Part shown: piece after piece, positions 19,290 through 27,044 of the stretch
Numbering within the stretch: position 1 is the first letter of the stretch
How the letters are laid out: each line of letters opens with the position of its first letter
Assembly: GCA_025351785.1 (NCBI GenBank)
Contig: JANXVF010000129.1
Location: 1-47,420 of the forward strand
Length of the DNA stretch: 47,420 bases
DNA from: Flavobacterium sp.
GTDB taxonomy: Bacteria; Bacteroidota; Bacteroidia; Flavobacteriales; Flavobacteriaceae
Direction of reading: 5' to 3'
The notes under the pieces: generated by a model
Databases searched by the model: none
What the model was told of the DNA's origin: nothing
What the model saw: the letters and a program-made list of their open reading frames with translations, nothing else
Translations under genes and position numbers: made by a program

Positions 19290-20045
19290 TCAATATTGTA
19301 TTTCCTTTAGCTTAGTACTATCGTTAGCAATCCAAATATTGTTTTTAAATTGATATTCAACATCAAACTTTTCCAGCTTTTTAAATTTCTTTGAGTTTTC
19401 TGGTACTCCTCTTTTATATTCATAATGAAAAACTATAGAATTAGGCATAATTTCATACTTTGAGTCTAAAATACAAGCCAATATTTTTTTATTATAAGTT
19501 TCACACATTCCATTGAATAAACTTTTAATTATAGGATTCAATTTATCTTGTGGAATAATTTCTTTAAAAAAATACAATTCAGTTGCGCAAAATGCAGAAC
19601 CAGTCCCACAAGATTTTAAATAAAAATAATTTTTGCATTTTCCAAATCCGTCAAATTTATTTCCTCAACAACAAAGATAAAAGCCATTTACATATCTTTC
19701 ACTTTTTATAATATTTCCAATAGAATCTACTTCTAAAACAAATTGTGATGGTGCTGTTTTTGTGTTAACAATATCCTTCAGAAACAAAAAATAATTTTTA
19801 CTATTCTCCTTTTTATAAAATTTACCAATCGTGTCATTTTCATTTAGTTTTTTATAACTAAAATCAATAGTATCATTTTTGTTTAAATCCAAAAGGATTT
19901 TTTCACAATTCTTTATTGAAACATAACCAGAATCATTTACAAAAATATTTTCCTTGTAATACTTTCTATTTCTTTGATGCAACTGATTAGACAAAAAAAG
20001 AATTATCAAAAAAAAGAATAGTGTTGTTTGCGCATTTTTTTTCAT
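19290..20045 (-). pseudogene. Envelope protein gene interrupted by an in-frame TGA
   Basis: Two ORFs here are one gene. From the ATG at 20045 (MKKNAQTTLFFFLIILFLSN, signal or anchor) the frame runs to ...NGFYLCC and a TGA at 19665-19667, then continues in the same frame without any stop as GNKFDGFGKCKNYFYLKSCG ... to the TAA at 19290. The whole would be about 251 codons before the final stop. The downstream part has no ATG near its start, only TTG at 19577, so it is not a separate gene. The simplest reading is a Trp codon TGG changed to TGA (CCWGNK). The product family is unknown. End boxes GTTGGCAGAC before the start and GTCTGCCAAC after the stop mark it as one cassette. Confidence 0.75.
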
Positions 20046-20050
20046 AATAT

Positions 20051-20184
20051 GTCTGCCAACGTCTCGTGGCTTCAAGAAGTGGCGAACTTCGTAACCGCGT
20101 TCTTTCTGCTAAGATACTATTTCTTGCGAAAGACAGACGTCAATTTTGCAATTTTTCGCCATTTCTTGAAACCGCTGTTAGCAG
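20051..20184 (-). repeat. attC-like site, copy D (best preserved)
   Basis: In minus-strand order: R''-like CTGCTAAC (20177-20184), L''-like GGTTTCAAGAAATGGCGAA (20155-20173), a ~68-nt variable centre, L'-like TTCGCCACTTCTTGAAGCC (20068-20086) and R'-like GTTGGCAGAC (20051-20060). The two 19-nt arms pair at all positions if G-T wobbles are allowed (two of 19). Extra unpaired bases between arm and box differ on the two sides, as in folded attC sites. R'' matches the preceding cassette and R' the following one. Confidence 0.65.
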
Positions 20185-20189
20185 TAGTG

Positions 20190-20663
20190 TTATTGATTTA
20201 TTTGTTCAAGTTTAGCAATAAATTTTACAATTTTTTCCACTTTCTGATTTTCATTAGCGGATGAATTTATGTTCTGAATTATTTCATTTTGTTCCTCAAT
20301 TTTAAGTTTATAGAATATATTTAGAACTTCTGCATCTTTGAAACATTCAAAAATCATTTCATTTTCGTTATTTTTTTCTTTGTTTTGATTTTCAAGATAA
20401 AGTGTAACATTGACTAAATCTCCAGCGCCTTTTCCAATAGAATTTCTAATTTCAGAGTTTAGCGCCATCTTTTTGTCTGCGTTTTTCATTGGTCCTAAAT
20501 TCTTATTTTTGATTTCAAAGTTGTCAATTTTACCTGATACTTTTAAACCGCCCCATTTTCCCTTTATGTTTTTTGTATTTGGTATAATAAGTTGATAAGT
20601 CCAAGCACCGTTTCCTAAAATATATTGAATTTCTAATTTTTCATTTTCTACTATAAAATTCAT
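20190..20663 (-). CDS. DUF1905 domain protein
   Basis: 157 aa from the ATG at 20663 (MNFIVENEKLEIQYIL); the frame is open to 20699 but that part crosses the cassette end box GTTAGCAGTAATG and is not likely coding. The first ~95 residues match DUF1905 (TYQLIIPN..., KGKWGGLKVSGKID, then EIRNSIGKGAGDLVNVTLYLE), a small beta-barrel often fused to a YdeI/OmpD-associated helical region, which the C-terminal ~50 residues may be. Function unknown. It is the first cassette of the series, bounded by GTTAGCAG and CTGCTAAC. Confidence 0.7.
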   Translation of the reverse strand: MNFIVENEKLEIQYILGNGAWTYQLIIPNTKNIKGKWGGLKVSGKIDNFEIKNKNLGPMKNADKKMALNSEIRNSIGKGAGDLVNVTLYLENQNKEKNNENEMIFECFKDAEVLNIFYKLKIEEQNEIIQNINSSANENQKVEKIVKFIAKLEQINQ

Positions 20664-20987
20664 AGTTTTCGTTTCATTTTTGCGGTTCGGCAGAAACATT
20701 ACTGCTAACTAGCAAATCTACACAATTAGGGGTTATAAAATCCAATCTTGAGGTTCTATAGTCCAGCTTTGGGGTCTGATACTGATGTATTGGGCTACTG
20801 AACGAAACTTTTGTATTATGAAAACATTTTTAAAATTTTTTACAATTGATTTTAATCTTTTGTTGGCTCACTGTTTATGTTTGTTTTGCAAATTTACATT
20901 ATGCAATATTGGTAAGGACTAGTAGTTTGCAGTAGCCTTTAAACTTATTTCTGCTTATGATAGTTGCAAGTATTTAGATTGAAATAC
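20664..20987. other. Gene-less region at the head of the cassette array
   Basis: The cassette boundary GTTAGCAGTAATG (minus sense) lies at 20698-20710. Upstream of it there is about 275 bp with no ORF and no clear promoter. This is the position where an attI-like site or a cassette promoter would be expected, but I cannot show either. Confidence 0.4.
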
Positions 20988-21104
20988 AAAAAAACTCCAA
21001 CATTTCTGTTGAAGTTTTTGTGGGCGATTGCCTGTTCCGATGCAATCGGAAAGGGGTTCAAACCCCCGACCCTCCCGATAAAAAATCGGGATGTTCTGAA
21101 ACAA
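20988..21104 (-). pseudogene. Degenerate tRNA-Val remnant with terminator copy
   Basis: The terminator hairpin AACTCCAACA...TGTTGAAGTT (20993-21016) and the tRNA 3' end TGGGCGATT are repeated almost exactly from the intact tRNA-Val locus (21382-21416). The T-arm is kept (GGGGTTCAAACCCC), but a 7-bp-stem palindrome (TTCCGAT gca ATCGGAA, 21035-21051) is inserted between acceptor and T-arm, the anticodon arm is replaced by another (TCCCGAT aaaaa ATCGGGA, 21073-21091), and the 5' half is missing. It cannot be a functional tRNA. Confidence 0.7.
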
Positions 21105-21109
21105 CTTTT

Positions 21110-21361
21110 CTAATTTTTTTCAGAAATTAAAGCCTTAATTTTAATGCTACTTTTCCAAGATTTTATTTGAAATTCCCTTTTTTGAGCTTCTTCTTTAGTG
21201 CTATACTTTTCAGTATAAACCAATTCCCAATCATTGACACTGCCTGTAAAACCTTTGCTTTTTTGATTATGACGAATTAATCTTGACACAATATCTGCTG
21301 TAAATCCTATATAAAATTTATTTTTTAAAGCACTATAAAGTATATAAACGGTAAATTCCAT
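21110..21361 (-). CDS. GIY-YIG nuclease family protein
   Basis: 83 aa, a stand-alone GIY-YIG domain of the UvrC/YhbQ-like type. FTVYILYSALKNKFYIGFT carries the two motif strands (VYI...YIG), the conserved Arg is in SRLIRHNQ, and WELVYTEKYSTKEEAQKREFQIKSW (seen as WELVYTEKY then EAQKREFQIK) supplies the catalytic Glu. Such small proteins cut DNA in known relatives; the target here is unknown. The gene lies exactly between the intact tRNA-Val gene with its terminator and the degenerate copy of both, which suggests that it moved in with a tRNA 3' end. Confidence 0.9.
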   Translation of the reverse strand: MEFTVYILYSALKNKFYIGFTADIVSRLIRHNQKSKGFTGSVNDWELVYTEKYSTKEEAQKREFQIKSWKSSIKIKALISEKN

Positions 21362-21374
21362 AATTTTTTTATAT

Positions 21375-21405
21375 AAAAAAAAACTCCAACATTTCTGTTG
21401 AAGTT
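21375..21405 (-). terminator. Terminator of tRNA-Val
   Basis: The hairpin AACTcCAACA TTTC TGTTGaAGTT (21382-21405) starts four bases after the tRNA body and is followed on the minus strand by a run of eight T. The same hairpin recurs at 20993-21016. Confidence 0.8.
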
Positions 21406-21408
21406 TTG

Positions 21409-21483
21409 TGGGCGATGAGGGGTTCGAACCCCCGACCCCCTCGGTGTAAACGAGGTGCTCTGAACCAGCTGAGCTAATCGCCC
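21409..21483 (-). tRNA. tRNA-Val (anticodon TAC)
   Basis: 75-nt cloverleaf on the minus strand: acceptor GGGCGAT/ATCGCCC, D-arm AGCTCAGCTGGTTCAGAGC, anticodon arm CCTCG-TTTACAC-CGAGG giving anticodon TAC, and T-arm GGGGGTTCGAACCCC with the invariant TTCGAAC. CCA is not encoded after the discriminator A. Confidence 0.95.
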
Positions 21484-21551
21484 GATTAATGCTTGTTTAA
21501 GAATGCAAATATAACACTCTTTTTTACATCTGCAAACATATTTTAGAAAAA

Positions 21552-22772
21552 TCATAAAATTTCTGCAACAACAAAAGTGCTTCCGCCTATATAAATGAAG
21601 TCGTTTTTGCTGGCTTTTTTCTTAGCTTCTAGATAAGCGTTTGACACAGAATTATATACTTTCCCGATGAGTTGGAAATTTTTTGCTTTTTCTTTTAAAA
21701 TTTCTGCATCTAAACCTCTTGGAATATTGGGTTTACAGAAATAATATTTTGCATTTTTTGGAAACATGGGTAAAATTTCATTTAAATCTTTGTCATTAAC
21801 CACACCTAAAACGATATGTAATTCATTAAATTCTTCTTTTTGAACTTGATTTAAAACAATTTTTAAACCATCATAATTATGTGCCGTATCGCAAATTACT
21901 GTTGGATTTTCAGACAATTTTTGCCATCGACCTTGCAAACCAGTATTCTTTATTACATTTAAAAATCCTTCTTTTATATTTTCGTCTGAAACTTTAAATT
22001 CGTTTTGATTTTGTATAATTTTAATAGTTTGTTGAGCCGTCTTCTTATTCTGAATTTGATAATCTCCTATCAAAATTGAGGGATAGTTTTCGAGTTTTAA
22101 ATCGGATGCAAAATAAATTTCCGATTCCATTTTTTTTGCTTTTTGCTCAAAAACTAAACGTGACTCTTGAGAATATTCACCTACAACTACTGGAATTTTA
22201 TTTTTAATAATTCCTGCTTTTTCGGTCGAAATTAAACTTATTGTATTTCCTAAAAACTGAGTATGATCTAAACCAATATTAGTTATAACTGAAACAATTG
22301 GTGTTATAATATTAGTCGAATCTAATCTACCTCCCATTCCAACTTCAATAATATTTATTTCTGTTTTTTGATTTACAAAATAATCAAATGCTAATCCAAC
22401 TGTCATTTCAAAAAAACTCAAATCATTTTCTTCAAAAAAAGATTTATTTTTTTTAACAAAATCAACAACAAAATCTTCCGAAATTTCTACACCATTCACT
22501 TTAATTCGTTCTCTAAAATCTTTTAAATGTGGCGAAGTATACAATCCGACTTTATAACCAGCTTCCTGAAAAACCGATGCCAAAAGGTGACATGTTGACC
22601 CTTTTCCGTTTGTACCAGCTACATGAACGCATTTTAATTTTTTTTCTGGGTGATTGAGATGTTTAGCTAACAAAATTGAATTTGTCAAATCTTTTTTATA
22701 TGCCGTGGCACCTTGCAACTGATATATTGGAAGTTTATTAAAGAGCCAATTGGCCGTTTCAGAATAGTTCAT
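21552..22772 (-). CDS. folC: Bifunctional folylpolyglutamate synthase/dihydrofolate synthase
   Basis: 406 aa from the ATG at 22772 (MNYSETANWLFNKLPIYQLQ); an in-frame start at 22796 adds residues unlike the family. Adds glutamate to dihydropteroate and to folates. Mur-ligase family signatures: P-loop VHVAGTNGKGSTCHLLASV, the omega loop SPHLKDFRERIKVNG, EVGMGGRLDSTNI, and the SVITNIGLDHTQFLGNT block with the following EKAGIIK. CDTAHNYDG in the C-terminal domain is also typical. Divergent from exbB. Confidence 0.94.
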   Translation of the reverse strand: MNYSETANWLFNKLPIYQLQGATAYKKDLTNSILLAKHLNHPEKKLKCVHVAGTNGKGSTCHLLASVFQEAGYKVGLYTSPHLKDFRERIKVNGVEISEDFVVDFVKKNKSFFEENDLSFFEMTVGLAFDYFVNQKTEINIIEVGMGGRLDSTNIITPIVSVITNIGLDHTQFLGNTISLISTEKAGIIKNKIPVVVGEYSQESRLVFEQKAKKMESEIYFASDLKLENYPSILIGDYQIQNKKTAQQTIKIIQNQNEFKVSDENIKEGFLNVIKNTGLQGRWQKLSENPTVICDTAHNYDGLKIVLNQVQKEEFNELHIVLGVVNDKDLNEILPMFPKNAKYYFCKPNIPRGLDAEILKEKAKNFQLIGKVYNSVSNAYLEAKKKASKNDFIYIGGSTFVVAEIL

Positions 22773-22906
22773 TTTTTGAAAAAATATGTTAAACACAAAA
22801 TATTTTACGATTTTTATAGTTTAATACTACAAACGATTTTATCTTTATTGCAAAATTGAAAAAATTTTTGAAATTAGACACAAATATCAAATCAAAATAA
22901 AATTAT

Positions 22907-23623
22907 ATGATAAATATATTTATTGGATTACAATCCGATACGATTTCTAAGGCAACTCAGGCAGCTGTCGAAAACATTCCTACAGTAAATACAGAAATAT
23001 CTGTTTTAGGCTTTATACTCAAAGGAGGATTTTTTTTAATTCCGATTTCAATACTATTATTTTATACTTTTTATCTCATTTTCGAACGGTATTTATTTAT
23101 TCATAAAGCCGCTAAAATTGATTCTAATATGATGCGAGATGTTAGAGATAATTTAAATTCAGGAAATCTAGATATGGCTTTATCTATTGCAGAACGCAAT
23201 GGAACCTCATCGGGAATCATTTTAAAAGAGGGAATTCTTACAATTGGCAGACCAATATCAGAAATCGAATCAAATATGGAGCGTGCTACTAATATTGAAA
23301 TTGGTCAGATGGAAAAAAAAATGGGGCAATTAGGACTTATTGCCGGAATTGCACCTACACTTGGTTTTATTGGAACAATAGGTGGTGTAATTAAAATTTT
23401 TTATAGCATTTCGGTTACCGAGAATATTAGTATTGGTAATATTTCTGGTGGTCTTTATGAAAAAATGATCAGTAGCGGTTCTGGGTTGATAGTAGGAATT
23501 ATTGCCTACTCGGCCTATCATTTATTCAACGGTAAAATTGATAATTTTTCATTGGCTATTCAAAAACAAATTTTAGATTTTGTAAATATAATACAACGAC
23601 CAAATGCCGATAAAAAGAAATAA
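22907..23623 (+). CDS. exbB: MotA/TolQ/ExbB proton channel protein
   Basis: 238 aa, inner-membrane subunit that with ExbD converts proton-motive force into motion of a TonB-type protein. Transmembrane helices lie near residues 32-55, 140-165 (GLIAGIAPTLGFIGTIGGVIKIF, shown as GIAPTLGFIGTIGGV) and 185-210. The family hallmark APTLGFIGTIGGV is intact. Overlaps exbD by 20 bp, so translation is coupled. Confidence 0.92.
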   Translation: MINIFIGLQSDTISKATQAAVENIPTVNTEISVLGFILKGGFFLIPISILLFYTFYLIFERYLFIHKAAKIDSNMMRDVRDNLNSGNLDMALSIAERNGTSSGIILKEGILTIGRPISEIESNMERATNIEIGQMEKKMGQLGLIAGIAPTLGFIGTIGGVIKIFYSISVTENISIGNISGGLYEKMISSGSGLIVGIIAYSAYHLFNGKIDNFSLAIQKQILDFVNIIQRPNADKKK

Positions 23624-23999
23624 ACGCTTTCATGCAGAAGTTGCTACATCGTCTTTAAGCGATATCATGTTTTTTTTACTTTTGTTTTTTTTAATTATTT
23701 CAACATTAGCAAATCCTAATGTTATTAAAATGACATTGCCAAAATCGAAAACCAATGAAAAAACAAACAAACAACTCATAAGTTTATCTGTAACAGAGGA
23801 TAAAAAATTCTATTTAGACAAACAAGAAGTTGCTTTTGCAGATTTAGAAACAACTTTACTTTCAAAAATAGATGCCTCAAAAGAACAAACAATAGTAGTT
23901 AGAATTCCTTTTAATATGCAAGTCCAAGACTTGGTTGATGTACTGCAAATCGGTGTAAAAAACAAGCTTAAATTTGTTTTAGCCACAGATGCAAAATAA
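23604..23999 (+). CDS. exbD: Biopolymer transport protein ExbD
   Basis: 131 aa. One N-terminal helix after LSDIMFFLLLFFLIISTLANPN, in which the membrane Asp of the family (SDIMF) is present near residue 18. The periplasmic domain with DLVDVLQIGVKNKLKFVLATD at the end is typical. Partner of the ExbB encoded with a 20-bp overlap. A TonB-like gene is not adjacent but lies at 44.9 kb. Confidence 0.92.
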   Translation: MPIKRNKRFHAEVATSSLSDIMFFLLLFFLIISTLANPNVIKMTLPKSKTNEKTNKQLISLSVTEDKKFYLDKQEVAFADLETTLLSKIDASKEQTIVVRIPFNMQVQDLVDVLQIGVKNKLKFVLATDAK

Positions 24000-24010
24000 T
24001 TGTCATATTT

Positions 24011-24535
24011 ATGTACGAAAAAACTTTTCCAAACAAACGATTTAAGCATACGCTACATTTTTTAGATAAACATATTTCAAAATCAGAACAAATTTTAGAT
24101 TTAGGAGTTCCGAATCCATTTTCAAAAATCATGATTGAAAACGATTTTAAGGTTTTAAATACCAATGGAGAAGATTTAGATACAAATCAATCTTCGTTAA
24201 AAACAGCTAATTATTCTGTAGTAACAGCATTTGAAATATTTGAGCATTTATTAAATCCGTTTACTGTTTTAGAAAATATAAATTGTACAAAAATTTTAAT
24301 TTCAGTGCCTTTAAAACTATGGTTTTCTGGAGCATACAAAAGCAAAACCGATATGTGGGACAGGCATTATCACGAATTTGAAGATTGGCAACTTGACTGG
24401 TTATTAGAAAAAACTGGTTGGGAAATTAAGGATAGAGAAAAATTTACACATCCTGTAAAAAAAATTGGTTTCCGACCATTACTAAGATATTTTACACCTA
24501 GATATTACCTTGTTTTTGCAGAGAGAATCAAATAA
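24011..24535 (+). CDS. Class I SAM-dependent methyltransferase-like protein
   Basis: 174 aa. ILDLGVPNPFSKIMIEN resembles motif I of the Rossmann methyltransferases, though the glycine-rich loop is reduced to DLGVPNP; VVTAFEIFEHLLNPFTVLENI matches the motif with FExxEH seen in methyltransferase-11-type proteins; ILISVPLKLWF fits strand 5 and HYHEFEDWQLDWLLEKTGW fits the late HxxxF motif. Substrate unknown. It lies 11 bp after exbD and 35 bp before a glycosyltransferase gene, so a cell-surface role is possible. Confidence 0.75.
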   Translation: MYEKTFPNKRFKHTLHFLDKHISKSEQILDLGVPNPFSKIMIENDFKVLNTNGEDLDTNQSSLKTANYSVVTAFEIFEHLLNPFTVLENINCTKILISVPLKLWFSGAYKSKTDMWDRHYHEFEDWQLDWLLEKTGWEIKDREKFTHPVKKIGFRPLLRYFTPRYYLVFAERIK

Positions 24536-24570
24536 ATTAAGTCTAAATAATATTTATTAATAGTATACGA

Positions 24571-25419
24571 ATGAAGTTTTATATTATAATTCCGACTTTT
24601 AATGAAGAAAAATTTATTTCGCTCACACTCCAATCGTTACTTGATCAAACCGTTTTGCCACAAAAAATTGTTGTTGTAAATGATAATTCTACTGATAAAA
24701 CAGAGGAAATTGTAAAAAAATTTACAGAACTTCATTCTTGGATAACTATTGTCAATATTACTTCACAAGATATTCATTTACCCGGAAGTAAAGTAATACA
24801 AGCATTTCAAAAGGGATTAGACACCTTAGACGAGGTCTATGATTTTATTGTAAAAGCCGATGCTGATTTAATTTTTCCAAAAAATTATTTTGAAAAAATA
24901 ATTTTACATTTTAAATCAGATAATTCTATAGGAATGGTTGGAGGATTTGCCTACATAGAAAAAAACAACAATTGGATTTTAGAAAATTTGACAGATAAAG
25001 ATCACATTCGCGGTGCATTTAAATCATATAGGAAAGAAACTTTTAAGCAAATTGGCGGTTTAAAAGCAGCAATGGGTTGGGATACTGTTGATGAATTATT
25101 ATGTAAATACTATAATTGGAAAATTGTAACAGATGCCACATTAAAAGTAAAACATTTAAAACCAACTGGTTCAAATTATTCAAAAGAAGCTCGTTATAAA
25201 CAAGGTGAGGCGTTTTACAGTTTAGGTTACGGTTTATTTATTACCACAATCGCAGCAACAAAATTAGCTTGGATGAAAAAAAAGCCTCTTTTATTTTTAG
25301 ATTATTTAAAAGGATTTTGGAAAGCTAAATTGGGAAATAAACCTTTTTTGGTAACAAACGACCAAGCAAAATTTATCAGAAAATACCGGTTACAAAAAAT
25401 GAAAAAAAAATTAATCTAA
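24571..25419 (+). CDS. Family 2 glycosyltransferase
   Basis: 282 aa, GT-A fold. The start FYIIIPTFNEEKFISLTLQS (one strand and helix), VVVNDNSTDKTEEIVKKF and the DxD-like FIVKADADLIFPKNYF near residue 93 bind nucleotide-sugar and metal. MGWDTVDELLCKYYNWKI fits the ED-type catalytic region. No membrane helices. Acceptor unknown; together with the neighbouring methyltransferase it may modify an envelope polysaccharide. Confidence 0.87.
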   Translation: MKFYIIIPTFNEEKFISLTLQSLLDQTVLPQKIVVVNDNSTDKTEEIVKKFTELHSWITIVNITSQDIHLPGSKVIQAFQKGLDTLDEVYDFIVKADADLIFPKNYFEKIILHFKSDNSIGMVGGFAYIEKNNNWILENLTDKDHIRGAFKSYRKETFKQIGGLKAAMGWDTVDELLCKYYNWKIVTDATLKVKHLKPTGSNYSKEARYKQGEAFYSLGYGLFITTIAATKLAWMKKKPLLFLDYLKGFWKAKLGNKPFLVTNDQAKFIRKYRLQKMKKKLI

Positions 25420-25487
25420 ATAAAAAATCAAACTCTTAACTAGTAACTCGCAACTTCTTACTATTTTTGAAATTATTTACAACTAAA

Positions 25488-26234
25488 ATGCTCACTAGAT
25501 ATTTATCACAGATAGGAAAATACTTTTTAATGTTAAAAGAAATTTTCAATAAACCTACCAAATGGTCGGTTATGAGAGGATTAATTTTTAAAGAAATTGA
25601 TGATTTAATTATTGATTCTCTAGGAATTGTTGCATTTATTTCTTTTTTTGTTGGTGGTGTTGTAGCTATTCAAACTGCATTAAATTTAACAAATCCATTA
25701 ATCCCAAAATATCTTATAGGATTTGCAACCAGACAATCTGTAATTTTAGAATTTGCCCCCACCTTTATTTCTATAATTATGGCAGGAAAAATGGGTTCAT
25801 TTATTACCTCAAGTATTGGCACAATGCGTGTTACAGAACAAATTGATGCATTAGAAGTTATGGGTGTAAACTCGTTAAATTATCTAGTTTTTCCAAAATT
25901 AGTTGCTTCATTGCTATATCCATTTTTAATTGGAATTGCAATGTTTTTAGGAATTTTAGGAGGCTGGATTGCCGGAGTTTATGGCGGTTTTGCATCGGCA
26001 GATGAGTTTATACAAGGATTGCAATCTGAGTTTATTCCGTTTCATGTATTATATGCATTTATAAAAACTATTTTATTTGCTTTTTTACTTGCTACAATAC
26101 CGTCATTCCATGGATATTACATGAAAGGTGGCGCGCTTGAAGTAGGAAAAGCAAGTACGGTATCGTTTGTTTGGACTAGTGTTATGATTATATTAGTTAA
26201 TTATATTTTAACCCAATTACTTTTAAGCAAATGA
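25488..26234 (+). CDS. mlaE: MlaE-type ABC transporter permease
   Basis: 248 aa from the ATG at 25488; the frame is open to a TTG at 25467. Inner-membrane permease of an MCE-type lipid transport system. Signatures are FFVGGVVAIQTALNLTNP and EFAPTFISIIMAGKMGSFITS followed by GTMRVTEQIDALEVMGVNSLNYLVFPK, the EQIDALxxMG motif contacting the ATPase. About five membrane helices. Its TGA overlaps the ATG of mlaF. No MCE substrate-binding gene is adjacent. Confidence 0.9.
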   Translation: MLTRYLSQIGKYFLMLKEIFNKPTKWSVMRGLIFKEIDDLIIDSLGIVAFISFFVGGVVAIQTALNLTNPLIPKYLIGFATRQSVILEFAPTFISIIMAGKMGSFITSSIGTMRVTEQIDALEVMGVNSLNYLVFPKLVASLLYPFLIGIAMFLGILGGWIAGVYGGFASADEFIQGLQSEFIPFHVLYAFIKTILFAFLLATIPSFHGYYMKGGALEVGKASTVSFVWTSVMIILVNYILTQLLLSK

Positions 26235-26995
26235 TAGAAGTTAAAAATATAGAGAAATCATTTGGTGATAGTAAAGTTTTAAAAGGGGTCTCCACAGTTT
26301 TTGAGACTGGTAAAACCAATTTGATTATTGGTCAAAGTGGTTCTGGTAAAACGGTTTTATTAAAATCTCTCCTAGGAATTTTTACAGTAGATGTTGGTTC
26401 AATTTCGTTTGATGGTAGAGTTTATGACGAATTGACATCAGACGAAAAAAGAGATTTAAGAACAGAAATAGGTATGGTTTTCCAAGGAAGTGCACTTTTT
26501 GACGGAATGACTGTCGAAGAAAATATTGGTTTTCCGTTAAAAATGTTTACAGACAAAAGTAAATCTGAAATAAGAGATCGTGTAAATTTTGTAATAGAAA
26601 GAGTAAAATTAATTGATGCAAATAAAAAAAAACCATCCGAAATTTCGGGAGGAATGCAAAAAAGAGTAGCCATTGCTAGAGCAATTGTTAATAATCCGAA
26701 ATATTTGTTTTGTGATGAACCAAACTCTGGTTTAGATCCTAAAACTTCAACTGTAATTGATAATTTGATTAAAGAAATAACCGAGGAATATAATATTACA
26801 ACCGTCGTAAATACACATGATATGAACTCGGTTATGGAAATAGGTGAACGAATTATTTTTCTGAAAGAAGGAATTTTAGCTTGGGAAGGAACTAAAAAAG
26901 AAATTTTTAAAACAGATAATGAAGCAATAATTGATTTTGTTTACTCATCAAATTTGTTTAAAAAAATTAGAAAAGCTCAAAATAAGAAAGAATAA
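26231..26995 (+). CDS. mlaF: MlaF-type ABC transporter ATP-binding protein
   Basis: 254 aa. Walker A GQSGSGKT near residue 35, Q-loop VFQGSALFDGMTVEENIGFP, signature EISGGMQKRVAIARAI near residue 138, Walker B YLFCDEPNSGLDP and the switch histidine in NTHDMNSV. Pairs with the permease encoded just upstream with an ATGA overlap, indicating coupled translation. Confidence 0.93.
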   Translation: MIEVKNIEKSFGDSKVLKGVSTVFETGKTNLIIGQSGSGKTVLLKSLLGIFTVDVGSISFDGRVYDELTSDEKRDLRTEIGMVFQGSALFDGMTVEENIGFPLKMFTDKSKSEIRDRVNFVIERVKLIDANKKKPSEISGGMQKRVAIARAIVNNPKYLFCDEPNSGLDPKTSTVIDNLIKEITEEYNITTVVNTHDMNSVMEIGERIIFLKEGILAWEGTKKEIFKTDNEAIIDFVYSSNLFKKIRKAQNKKE

Positions 26996-27044
26996 TTTAT
27001 GATTAAAATAATTTAAATCAAATATTAAATAGAATTAATTCCAT

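Noticed and set aside
19665..19667. TGA as a selenocysteine codon
   Set aside because: No SECIS-like hairpin directly after the TGA was apparent and no selenocysteine genes are in the window; Trp to stop is simpler, though not proven.
18330..20990. An integron integrase inside the island
   Set aside because: No ORF in or next to the cassettes has tyrosine-recombinase motifs; an integrase may lie outside the window.
21325..21555. A 76-codon ORF on the minus strand across the tRNA-Val gene
   Set aside because: Its middle is the translation of the tRNA itself; the tRNA fold is perfect, so the ORF is accidental.
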